64,000 nt of DNA from Mytilus galloprovincialis (taxonomy: Eukaryota > Mollusca > Bivalvia > Mytilida > Mytilidae), in NCBI RefSeq assembly GCF_965363235.1, contig NC_134839.1:55395560-55459559 (forward strand), written 5' to 3'. Positions within the stretch are counted from its first letter, which is position 1; the number at the start of each line of letters is the position of its first letter. The translations under genes and the position numbers were made by a program. This document shows positions 57,201 to 64,000 of this stretch, piece by piece. The notes under the pieces are model-generated. The model was not told the DNA's origin and did no database searches. It saw nothing but the letters and a program-made list of their open reading frames with translations.

Positions 57201-60200
57201 ACTTTAAATTATAAAAAAAAAGTTGAAAATTATTTTTTTCACCTATACTTCCTTTAACTGTTTAACTTTATTTTACTATACTCTAATTATGAAAGATAAC
57301 ACAAACAGCTGATGAGCAAAGACTAAATAGCCAGTCACAACTTAAAAAGTAATAAAAATTAGCCAGTCACAACTTGAGGGTGAAATACTAGATATACAGA
57401 TCAATGTAGAAATGTCAATGATTACATTAACCAAATAAAGAGGAGAGAGTGTCACAAAGTTATCAAAAGTTTTTCAAAGTGCAATGAAATAACATGTTTT
57501 GAAAACTTTTATTTAAATTATAACAAAATGTCCCCTAATTACTGAAATTCAGCTTGAAAAAGTTTGTACGAGTTATGACCTGAGATTTCATTCTTCAATG
57601 CAGGTCGTGACCTGCATTTTCATTGTCACAGGTTGACAGGTATGAGTTAAAATATGATCAAAATTAATTCCTGTGACCTCTAAAGATAAAATACTTTGAA
57701 AAAAAGAAAGATTTAAATATAATGCTCGTGTATCAGTTGATAAGACTAAAACAGGGACTTTTATAGTAATTAACCTCAGCAATGTCAATGAATTTAAACC
57801 AGGTTTTTGCGATCATATATTGGTATCATGTCATTGTTGTCGTTGTCCGAAGACGGATGGTTTCCGGATAATAACTTTAGTATTAGTTAATAGAAATCAT
57901 TAAAATTTTAACAGAATGTTTATAACCACAATAGGAAGCTTGGGATTGATTTAAGGGGTTATGGTCCCTATGGTTTAGGAATTAGGGGCCCAGAGGCCCA
58001 AAACAAGCATTTATCTAGTGTCAGTACAAAAAGGTTTATAAGTATTTCAATTGTTCTGAAATCGTACCACAATGTTTAATACCATAAGTAGAAGGTTGGG
58101 ATATATTTTGAGGGTTATGGGGCAAACAGTCTAGGAATAAAGGGCCAAAAAGGGGCCAAAAACAAGCATTTTTGTAGTTTCAAGACAATAAATTGGAGTT
58201 ATATGGTAGTGGGGGCATCATCTGTGTCCCTTTGAATTTTCTCATTTCAGATTTCAGAAATTAAATCTGAATTTCTTCAAATATTATTTTTTTTGAGAGG
58301 ATTAATATTCAACTGCATAGTGAATTGCTCAAAAGCAAAAAAAAAATTTTAAGTTCATTAGACCACATTCATTCTGTGTCAGAAACCTATGCTGTGTCAA
58401 CTATTTAATCACAATCCAAATTCAGAGCTGTATCTAGATTGAATGTTGTGTCCATACTAGCCCCAACCGTTCAGGGTTCGATCTCTACGGTCATATAAAG
58501 CTGTGCCCTGCGGATCATCTGGTAAAATTAATTTTTCTGTAAATAGTTCAAAATATAAAATTGATTAAAATTTACAGCTTTTCATCACAGTATAATTTAG
58601 GCCGAAAAAATTCAAAACTGATATCCTTCTGCTCTGAAAACAAATGACACCCAAGAGAATCATTCGAAAAGAGATTGAAAATGTTGCTACATGTTAATTG
58701 ATATGTCTGATCATCTTTTTCAAAGGATCATGTCTTGCTCTTTTTCTACCTATATAACATTTTACACAGAAATATATATATATATATAGTTTAAATAATA
58801 GAATTGCATATGTAAACATAATAAGTACCCTTCCTCATCAAGTTTTTAGAAGTTAGAATCGGAAATCCAGAATATTTAACATCAGAGACGGATTTAGGAG
58901 GGGAGGGGTTGATTATTTAGGAAATAACTAGAGCAGGCCCCTCTTTTGAAAATTTCAGGATCCACTACTGATGCCCAAAGTCCAAATCATCTATCCTGGT
59001 AAGACTCATAAAGTAAAATTAAATGTATCATTTCATTACTATTGCTATGCCTACCTTATTGAGGAATGCTACAACACTGTCCTGAATATTTGTATCATTC
59101 TGTATACACTGGGGAACTATGGACTCATGAACTGTGATCTCAGCAAACTTAGTAAATGTTTCTAACGCTTTGTGTTTTATAATACTATTAGTATCTGATA
59201 ATAAACTGCTGAAAATCTCAGGGATTTTGTTTAATATTTGACTCTGCTGAAAAACAAGAAAAACCATAAATAGTCAAAATGATGGCAATTGAAACATTTG
59301 CTTGATTATGAATTTAACACTAACCTATACAACAAAATGCTTTCATTTCCAGTTTTTTTACCGATTTAATTTTCTAGCTGGTATCTATGGAAATCGATTT
59401 TTTGGCCACTGACTTTATTTGTAATGAGACTGAGAAAACTGAAAAAAGTATTCTTTATACTAAAATTCTATAATTATTTGAACAACTGAACACTACTTGT
59501 GGTAGAGGATAAGGGTATATGATTAATTGGTTCAACAATTTTGATAATTTTAATCAGTCGAGATAAAACAATCTAAAGTAGACAAGGTCATTTAAAAGGA
59601 CAGGCCACAAAACAATATCTATAGATCTAGTATTACAAATATGTAAGGTTGTTAAAGTAAATTAGAAAGTGTTACTGCGGAAAATAAATAGAAACAAGAG
59701 TGCACACGCTGAAATGTCTCGCCTTCTAAACTAATCATTGATATTATGTTAATACATGTAGTCCTAAGTATAAAGCTAAGCTTTATTACAACTGTCACAT
59801 AAACTTAACATTAACCAAGATAACTCAACAAAGACCAATGAATCTTGAAAATGAGGTCAAGGTCAGATGAACCATGCCAGGCAGACATGTACAGCTAACA
59901 ATGCTTCTATACAACATATTATATAGTTGACCCATTACTTATAGTTTAAGAAAAATAGACCAAAACGCAAAAACTTAACACTGTGCAATGAACCGTGAAA
60001 ATGAGGTCACAGTCAAATAAAACCTGCGAGACTGACATGAAGATCATAAAATATTTTCATACACCAAATATAGTCGACCTATATATATATATGGCATAAA
60101 GTATTAGATAAAAAGACCAAAAGTCAAAAACTTAACTTTGACCACTGAACCATGAAAATGAGGTCAAGGTCACATGACATCTGCCCGCTAGACATGTACA

Positions 60201-63200
60201 CCTTACAATCATTCCATACAACAAATATAGTAGACCTATTGCATTTAGAATGAGAAAAACAGACCAAAACACAAAAATTTAACTATAACCACTGAACCAT
60301 GAAAATGAGGTCAAGGTCAGATGACACCTGCCAGTTGGACATGTACACCTTACAGTCCTTCCATACACCGAATATACTAGCCCTATTGCTTATAGTATCT
60401 GAGATATGGACTTGACCACCAAAACTAAACCTTGTTCACTGATCCATGAAATGAGGTCGAGGTCAAGTGAAAACTGTCTGACAGACACGAGGACCTTGCA
60501 AGGTACGCACATATCAAATATAGTTATCCTATTACTTATAATAAGAGAGAATTCAACATTACAAAAAATTTGAACTTTTTTTTCAAGTGGTCACTGAACC
60601 ATGAAAATGAGGTCAAGGACATTGGACATGTGACTGACGGAAACTTCGTTACATGAAGCATCCAGGTCTTCCACCTTCTAAAATATAAAGCTTTTAAGAA
60701 GTGAGCTAACGCTGTCGCCGCCGCATCACTATCCCTATGTCGAGCTTTCTGCAACAAAAGTTGCAGGCTCGACAACAAAAATAATACAAAATCGCCCCTA
60801 TCTTCTCCAGCTTTATTAATGTCAGAATTTTCAAATAAGATCCTACAGGTGAGCAATGTATGCTTATCTAAATAATGATTTTTGTTAATTTCAATTCAGC
60901 AAACTCTGGATTTTTATTTCGTTGTGTATTCATCATATGGTATTCATTAATTTTGTTATTTCATCTTTAAGATATGAAATTTAAGATCCATAACTTGTAA
61001 ATTTACATACCTCAAATGATGGAGAGAGCTTTACAGAACCTAAATGTTGTAGGAATACAGCTACAGAAAGTTTAAAATACTGATCTGGTCTTTGTGTCAT
61101 CACAGTTGATATCAATATTAAAATCTGGAAGTAAAAAAAATATACAAGTTTAAAGTTTTACTAAATAGAATATTTGTACCAACAATGCCAAATAATTTTA
61201 ATGAAACAAACAAACAGAACAAAGGAAATGTTTCCTTCAAAATTGCCAAACAGCATCTTGTGCATTTCAAGGGAAATAAAGAATTATTATTTTAGCAGCA
61301 ATATAGGTGTAGATTACTAAAACTTTGAAAAGCATTGGGAAATATTTATACAGCTATCAATTTTCGATGCAATTGACATACTGTGGATTCATTTATTTTT
61401 TGTGGAAATTAATTTTAGCGAATAGCGTATTCATAAAACATTGCATTTTCATAGATATTAAATTTTGTGGTTTTGCCAAAGTTTGCAAACAAGCCTATGC
61501 AAAATTTTTTATGTATTTTGTTGAACATTTGAATTTGAAGTTTCCCTTTTACAACAAAATCCTTCAAAAATTGGTATCAACGAATAATAATGAATCTGCA
61601 GTAACAGAAAATCTATCTTTTTTCTACGAACCTGTAATATTTCTTTATTATTCAAGTTAGGCAAGATGAAGGAGTATAAATGTATGACCTTTGCAAGACA
61701 TAATCTAGTAATAGGTAATATCAACCAATCAGAAAAGCTGTTGCAAATCATAACAGTCTTCTCAACAACAGTGGACTGAGCATTGGGCAGGAGATACTTT
61801 TCAACAACATCTGAATCATTAAATATATTGAGCAGACAATCTTTTGATGAAATCTGTAAAGAGAAAAATATAAATTTCATACAATTTTATACTTTAGGCA
61901 TCACAATTATACATATTACTTTCTGAAATACCTTGAAAATCTGCCTATTATAGTCGCTGTCAGCTGAAATTCGTAGTGGTTATTGGTAAAAATAATCTAA
62001 ACTATCAACCACATTCACTCATGATATAGTTTTTCACGTTCCATTCATAAATCGCCAAAAGAAAAATCACTACTGACCTACCTTTTAAGTGATTGCACTG
62101 TGATAATCCTGACCTTCACATTTTCCAAGACGATTTTGAATGGTGGAATCCGCCATTGTTTTTACCGGAAGTGTTTCCGTGGAGTTCAATTTCATAAAAT
62201 TTGCATAAAGCGCGAGAAACCTTATCACATCAATGAAAAGAACATTTCAGGAAACTGCCTAAGTGACGAATGTCATATGTAAACAAATGATCCTCATAGA
62301 AACGAAGATGGCGGAATTACAATGGAAAACATTCTGGAAAATGTGAAGGTCAGGATTATTACAGTGTGATCACTTAAAAGGTAGGTCAGTAGTGGTTTTA
62401 CTTTTTGCAAATTATGAATGGAATGTGAAAAACTATATCTCGAGTGAACGCGATTGATAGTTTAGATTATTTTTACCGATAACCGCTACAAATTTCAGCT
62501 GACGGCGACTAGTTATTTAGTTGATCTATTACTCAAATGTTATAAGTATATTGATTTGATATTGAGCAAAAATTTAGATTTCAATAAAATAGCAGGATAC
62601 AGAGAAGTTTAATCTAAAACATGATTACACTAACTCTTCTTTATAACAAATGCTTTTATGCAAAGGGAATTAACTGTAATCATTCTAAATTGACTACCAT
62701 TTTAGCTTTATAATTCACTCTTTAATTTTTGTCACAGATTAGACCATAGGGAGAAAACTATCCTTATATCAGTTGGAGCTTCTTTTTAGCCAGCTCTGAA
62801 CACCATTATCTTCAAAGTAGGTCTCATTGGCGTCTAAGCGTGACACGGGATTGCCGATTTTCGTAAGCGTGACACGGGAAAGTCAAATTATTGTGCCGTG
62901 AAAACGGGAATTAAGGTCTAGCAAGAGACGGGAAATTACAAAAAAATGAGAATTGCTTAGGAACATAGTGTAAGCGGGATACGGGAATCGGACAAAACAG
63001 TAAGCGGGATCCGGGATCAGAACCCCCAATGAGACCCCCTTCAAAGATTCTTAAATACTTTTTAAAGGGGAATAATCCTTACATATTTATTGAATGAATA
63101 AGAGCATCAAATGTAAAGCATGTATAACTGAAAAGATTCTTGCTCCAAACCCATAAATATATAAACTTACAAGAAAAACAAAGCTATCAGGTTTCTTTTC

Positions 63201-63353
63201 TGTTGTATTGATGAAGTTATGAATATTTTTCAAACAATGACCAACAATGTCATCCACTAAACTCCTTGCATTTGTTGATGTAAAACCAGAAATGGACAAA
63301 GCTGACCACAGTGTCATGTGATTACTCAGAGGGTAAAGTTTGATTATATCAAC
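45006..63353 (-). CDS. FIRRM: FIRRM (C1orf112) orthologue, C-terminal six exons
   Basis: Exons in transcript order: 63353-63171, 61853-61632, 61124-61011, 59246-59055, 46432-46337, 45203-45006. All have AG/GT borders and phase 0, giving about 334 residues and a stop. Identification rests on recalled human FIRRM: SIIKHKALETFTKFAE and IVPQCIQND match its LEQHTLEAFTQFAE...IVPQCLSSE region, LYPLSNHMTLWSALSI matches SPKEAENLPLWQHISF, and SSKRPRTED matches AKRARQE. FIRRM is a helical-repeat (HEAT-like) nuclear protein that binds the AAA+ ATPase FIGNL1; the complex removes RAD51 from chromatin and acts in homologous recombination and crosslink repair (FLIP/MEICA1 in plants). The N-terminal part lies beyond the window. 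The 12.6-kb intron between exons 4 and 5 holds an LTR-like array. One further small exon may be missing there. Confidence 0.9.
46337..46432 (-). CDS. FIRRM: FIRRM exon, acidic linker
   Basis: 32 codons between TTTTCTTTGAAG|ACTCCA and CAAGAG|GTATAG, both phase 0. Encodes TPFPSAVKRKDYLINLL then an acidic run (NTDEEDERDDGG). Corresponds to the low-complexity linker before the C-terminal helix of FIRRM. Confidence 0.8.
46528..46737. mobile_element. TA-flanked MITE, 210 bp
   Basis: Ends CTGTGGATTCATTTATTTTT and its imperfect complement ATGAATGCACAG, flanked by TA (46526-46527, 46738-46739). Inverted inner blocks (GGTACCAATTTTCATGG / AAAATTGGTATCC) make it a near-complete foldback. Same family as 61381-61601. 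The TA duplication suggests Tc1/mariner-type mobilisation. Confidence 0.8.
47010..47190 (+). repeat. LINE-like 3' tail with TTGAA repeats
   Basis: Ends GTGAGACGTAAATAAAATA followed by TTGAATTGAATTGAATT: an AATAAA and a pentanucleotide repeat, the 3' end of a heavily 5'-truncated LINE. Confidence 0.65.
47320..47800 (+). repeat. GGGGCATAAAA-family repeat, duplicated core
   Basis: Same structure as 43350-43800: AATGTGTCCAAAGTACACG start, ~190-bp core twice, a GGAC/GAAC simple repeat (47690-47750) and a GTAGGTGGGGCATAAAA end. Confidence 0.85.
48000..48375 (-). repeat. SINE- or LINE-tail-like repeat
   Basis: On the - strand it ends GGACGTTAAGCAACCAACAA followed by TAAATCAATCA, a 3' end I recall from mollusc SINE/LINE families. 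The body (GAGAGTGCCACGCTC, CTTGCAACAACTCTTTGAG) is GC-richer than its surroundings and open on both strands, but repeats of this family explain it better than a gene. Confidence 0.55.
49148..50248 (-). CDS. zinc-knuckle coiled-coil protein, array copy 1
   Basis: Open for 366 codons. Residues ~59-71 form a degenerate zinc knuckle (CGRCGNKHLYKIC) and ~79-92 a canonical CCHC knuckle (CYKCKKIGHYARMC). A basic stretch follows, then a long coiled coil (~160-320: LQSQLEKLVNEI, ELLEELEEYKEIEEEN) and a Ser/Lys-rich tail. Zinc knuckles ahead of a coiled coil are the reverse of the usual Gag order, so it may be a Gag-like nucleic-acid-binding protein of the element or a captured host exon. No protease, RT or integrase lies in the unit. 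The true start is uncertain. Confidence 0.65.
   Translation of the reverse strand: MDFLVTHGRGPPFPATSAAQRVTPQEEKTLFSESMNYSFQPQRRQWNYFPCQLPTIPTCGRCGNKHLYKICYSLTRSCYKCKKIGHYARMCKTSDVRKLELNALKCHQKSGRQIQRDKKRMDTYIQNKKTCRELPFSNLKDTNFVKYLDVTCVIKTELKNVKKKFKDDQINQQDRVNELQSQLEKLVNEIIQARRIITKFIDQTSELKQENEKLSITVDQYKESETVRNQILEELTKRNSELLEELEEYKEIEEENMMFDSDGEETYFITNKDVDKILEEQSDTHLKLVSKLEEENKTLKSKMEHLTSVQCENSTIEKQGTRLNTETRMSPMDIVDRLIQNQNSKHSTKSSSKNSKRKSRVSKNTF
50806..51906 (-). CDS. zinc-knuckle coiled-coil protein, array copy 2
   Basis: Same 366-residue product as copy 1; the nucleotide sequence is almost identical and the flanking LTR-like blocks correspond. Identity at this level across non-coding and coding parts alike points to very recent duplication rather than selection. 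Confidence 0.65.
   Translation of the reverse strand: MDFLVTHGRGPPFPATSAAQRVTPQEEKTLFSESMNYSFQPQRRQWNYFPCQLPTIPTCGRCGNKHLYKICYSLTRSCYKCKKIGHYARMCKTSDVRKLELNALKCHQKSGRQIQRDKKRMDTYIQNKKTCRELPFSNLKDTNFVKYLDVTCVIKTELKNVKKKFKDDQINQQDRVNELQSQLEKLVNEIIQARRIITKFIDQTSELKQENEKLSITVDQYKESETVRNQILEELTKRNSELLEELEEYKEIEEENMMFDSDGEETYFITNKDVDKILEEQSDTHLKLVSKLEEENKTLKSKMEHLTSVQCENSTIEKQGTRLNTETRMSPMDIVDRLIQNQNSKHSTKSSSKNSKRKSRVSKNTF
52465..53565 (-). CDS. zinc-knuckle coiled-coil protein, array copy 3
   Basis: Same product again. This is the unit nearest the outer 5' LTR-like block (53546-54077), so it would be the first internal region transcribed on the - strand, which is also the FIRRM sense strand. Confidence 0.65.
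   Translation of the reverse strand: MDFLVTHGRGPPFPATSAAQRVTPQEEKTLFSESMNYSFQPQRRQWNYFPCQLPTIPTCGRCGNKHLYKICYSLTRSCYKCKKIGHYARMCKTSDVRKLELNALKCHQKSGRQIQRDKKRMDTYIQNKKTCRELPFSNLKDTNFVKYLDVTCVIKTELKNVKKKFKDDQINQQDRVNELQSQLEKLVNEIIQARRIITKFIDQTSELKQENEKLSITVDQYKESETVRNQILEELTKRNSELLEELEEYKEIEEENMMFDSDGEETYFITNKDVDKILEEQSDTHLKLVSKLEEENKTLKSKMEHLTSVQCENSTIEKQGTRLNTETRMSPMDIVDRLIQNQNSKHSTKSSSKNSKRKSRVSKNTF
54260..55400 (+). repeat. ~162-bp tandem repeat element
   Basis: CTTGATCTGTAACTCATC-type blocks recur at 54481, 54645, 54805 and 54967. Units include TCAGCCCAATATCTGAAAG and GATTTTCAACAATTTATCAA. Entry block GTGTCAAAGCAACACAAATG and exit block CATATGGACAAACAGGGTAG bracket the array, giving it the look of one composite element. 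Confidence 0.85.
55628..55745 (-). repeat. inverted copy of GATGAGTCTTATGTAGACGA repeat
   Basis: ACCAGGATTATAATTTAATA, ATTTCGTCTACATAAGACTC and TCAGTGACGCTC match the family seen at 33778-34055. Confidence 0.8.
55746..55915 (-). other. possible extra FIRRM exon
   Basis: A - strand frame reads GVIWTQETEKFVLENYY and KFSHKQKLDNCLKNG, protein-like in composition and located where FIRRM lacks ~40 residues relative to human. No strong donor is visible at its end, where a dispersed repeat abuts. Recorded as a candidate only. Confidence 0.2.
55916..56715. other. FIRRM intron, nothing recognised
   Basis: AT-rich non-coding sequence. Confidence 0.4.
56716..57644. mobile_element. 929-bp element with CATACCTGTCAAC ends
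   Basis: Starts CATACCTGTCAACTGACCCG and ends with the complement GTTGACAGGTATG. Near the left end, ACCCG/CGGGT motifs repeat (GCGGGTGTGACCCGAG, ACACCCGCCGGGTCAC, AACCCGGGAA); near the right, GACCTG/CAGGTC variants do. Target duplication is not clear. No transposase. A start CATACCTGCCAAC at 40117 may be a relative. Confidence 0.6.
57900..58240 (+). repeat. two-unit dispersed repeat
   Basis: Two ~150-160 bp units with AGGTTGGGAT/AGCTTGGGAT, TTATGG and GGGCC..AAAACAAGCATTTTT blocks. Known in style from mussel DNA. It occupies intronic sequence of FIRRM. Confidence 0.65.
58241..59054. other. FIRRM intron, mostly unassigned
   Basis: Contains GGGTTCGATCTCTACGG (58473-58489), part of a recalled dispersed repeat, and an (AT)n run near 58772-58788. 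No gene supported. Confidence 0.4.
59055..59246 (-). CDS. FIRRM: FIRRM exon, HEAT-like helices
   Basis: 64 codons between TTTTTCAG|CAGAGT and AATAAG|GTAGGC. Encodes the best-conserved segment: SIIKHKALETFTKFAE, HESIVPQCIQND and VVAFLNK. An alternative acceptor one CAG further in would drop a single Gln. Confidence 0.93.
59694..60855 (-). repeat. composite repeat with TCAAGGTCA units
   Basis: About seven diverged ~110-130 bp units, each with CCATGAAAATGAGGTCAAGG followed by a CATGTACA/CTTACA block. It ends on the left with AAGAGTGCACACGCTGAAAT and on the right contains a bulged hairpin, GTCGAGC..CTGCAAC-AAAA-GTTGCAG-GCTCGAC (60739-60773), and CGCTGTCGCCGCCGC. A recalled high-copy mussel repeat. 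The 106-codon frame at 60536-60856 is part of it. Confidence 0.75.
61011..61124 (-). CDS. FIRRM: FIRRM exon, 38 codons
   Basis: Bounded by TACTTCCAG|ATTTTA and TTTGAG|GTATGT. Encodes ILILISTVMTQRPDQYFKL and VAVFLQHLGSVKL, matching the helical pair before the conserved IVPQC exon in the human protein. Confidence 0.9.
61381..61601. mobile_element. TA-flanked MITE, second copy
   Basis: Ends CTGTGGATTCATTTATTTTT and ATGAATCTGCAG between TA dinucleotides (61379-61380, 61602-61603). Same family as 46528-46737. Its right end lies only 30 bp from a FIRRM donor. Confidence 0.8.
61632..61853 (-). CDS. FIRRM: FIRRM exon, 74 codons
   Basis: Acceptor TCTCTTTACAG|ATTTCA, donor TTACAG|GTTCGT (weaker GTTCGT donor). 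Encodes NAQSTVVEKTVMICNSFSD and a leucine-rich helical stretch (VIHLYSFILPNLNNKEIL). Confidence 0.88.
61953..62509. mobile_element. foldback element with ~190-bp arms
   Basis: Long inverted arms (61953 to ~62148 and ~62320 to 62509) share GTCGC.GTCAGCTGAAATT, AAAATAATCTAAACTATCAA, CACTACTGACCTACCTTTTA and AATCCTGACCTTCACATTTT. Flanked by TA on both sides. A ~170-bp loop has short frames but no recognisable product. Confidence 0.85.
62818..63038. mobile_element. hAT-like MITE with 8-bp duplication, ACGGGA-rich
   Basis: Ends TAGGTCTCATTGG and CCAATGAGACCCC, flanked by the perfect 8-bp direct repeat CTTCAAAG (62810-62817, 63039-63046), the hallmark of hAT-type insertion. The 221-bp body repeats ACGGGA or GCGGGA about eight times (GCGTGACACGGGAT, GTAAGCGTGACACGGGAA, AAGCGGGATACGGGAAT). 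It sits about 130 bp past a FIRRM exon donor. Confidence 0.85.
63171..63353 (-). CDS. FIRRM: FIRRM exon, 61 codons (most upstream in window)
   Basis: Acceptor ATCTTTTACAG|GTTGAT, donor TTTCTT|GTAAGT, phase 0 at both ends. Encodes IIKLYPLSNHMTLWSALSI, which fits the human 'LPLWQHISF' region, and LVDDIVGHCLKNIHNFIN. Confidence 0.9.
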
Positions 63354-63609
63354 CTGTAAAAGATAAACTATATATATTATTAACACAATGAATTAATACT
63401 GAAAGAGGTAGGTACATGCAAGATCAATATTGTGCCTAAAATTCTGCGAAATTTTAATTCAGTAATAAAAATAAACATTTGGTGATACTAAAATATGGAC
63501 AAAACTTATGGTCCTACATTCTACCAATAGTTATATTTTGGCATTGCACAAGATCATACTTTTCTGATTTTCATAGCTTGTTCCTATGACGTGCTGTTAA
63601 ATCACTGAT

Positions 63610-64000
63610 CAAGGTAAGATGAGGATTGGGTGCCCTCGAACATGTTGAACCCCGCCATCAGGAGCTTGTTATTAAGTGGTTGTTGTTTGTTGCAGTATAC
63701 TTTTTCTTCATTGAATGTTTTTTATATAAATCAGGTTGTTTGTTTTTCTCATTTGAGTGTTTACATTTTGTCATGGCTAAACCCTTTTATAGCTTATTAC
63801 TCAGTTTGTCTTTTATGTCATTGTTGAAGGCTGTACAGTGACCTATGGTTACTTACCTTTTGTTTCATTGTTGAAGGCTGTACAGTGACCTATGGTTACT
63901 TACCTTTTGTTTCATTGTTGAAGGCTGTACAGTGACCTATGGTTACTTACCTTTTGTTTCATTGTTGAAGGCTGTACAGTGACCTATGGTTACTTACCTT
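63610..64000 (+). repeat. retroelement tail with 47-bp minisatellite
   Basis: Order matches 44300-44860 (AGGATTGGGTGCCCTCGAAC, AGGAGCTTGTTATTAAGTGG). From 63819 the last part is tandemly repeated with a 47-bp period (starts 63819, 63866, 63913, 63960) and runs off the window end. Units are essentially identical. Antisense to FIRRM, inside its intron. Confidence 0.88.

Noticed and set aside
58473-58489. GGTTCGATC resembling a tRNA B box
   Set aside because: No A box at proper distance and no cloverleaf; it fits a recalled dispersed repeat better.
60536-60856. 106-codon - strand frame between FIRRM exons
   Set aside because: Lies wholly in a dispersed repeat with a hairpin and tandem units; no similarity to FIRRM and no splice sites.
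62100-62282. 60-codon + strand frame
   Set aside because: Falls across an arm and the loop of the foldback element; no support.

Overview
The window looks like nuclear DNA of a bivalve mollusc, most probably a marine mussel (Mytilus or a close relative). This is an inference from the AT-rich, intron-rich, heavily transposon-laden sequence and from several dispersed repeats that I recall from mussel sequence (the 'GATGAGTCTTATGTAGACGA' repeat, the tail ending in a 'CATTCCCCATTTC' motif, the 'GGGGCATAAAA' repeat). There are no operons, bacterial signals or CRISPR arrays.

Two host genes can be assembled from exons whose splice sites and reading phases fit together. (1) On the + strand, 4651-25163, a five-exon gene encodes a 436-residue type II membrane glycosyltransferase of family GT92 (DUF23). 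Its first intron is 15.2 kb. (2) On the - strand, 63353-45006, six exons encode the C-terminal ~335 residues of FIRRM (human C1orf112), the partner of the FIGNL1 AAA+ ATPase in RAD51 control. The gene continues past the right edge. The two genes are convergent, with about 20 kb of repeats between their 3' ends.

Almost everything else is mobile DNA. Region by region: 388-4262, a reverse-transcriptase fossil split by a 2.6-kb TA-flanked DNA element; 4804-19969 (GT92 intron 1), a minisatellite, a hAT-like MITE, a full two-ORF LINE in antisense orientation, a 1.2-kb MITE-like repeat and a palindromic AT-rich array; 26545-30230, a 3.7-kb element with 69-bp inverted repeats, a 5-bp duplication and a CACGGTG terminus (Transib-like), carrying a nested 743-bp element made almost entirely of ACGGAY motifs; 31405-32790, a 439-bp tandem repeat; 33057-33719, a Harbinger-like MITE; 34330-36025, a decayed LINE; 39129-39706, a Spy-like element; 48571-54077 (inside a FIRRM intron), four near-identical LTR-like blocks alternating with three copies of a 366-codon zinc-knuckle/coiled-coil ORF; then more tandem repeats and MITEs up to a 47-bp minisatellite running off the right end.

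The most unusual theme is a recurring architecture. At least three unrelated small DNA elements (769-3400, 28507-29249, 62818-63038) are saturated from end to end with a family-specific hexamer-like motif in both orientations. Other points of note are the Transib-like RSS-type terminus, the no-duplication insertion into AAATTT, the recent LTR tandem array, and a minisatellite that iterates a perfect 5' splice site in the sense strand of FIRRM.
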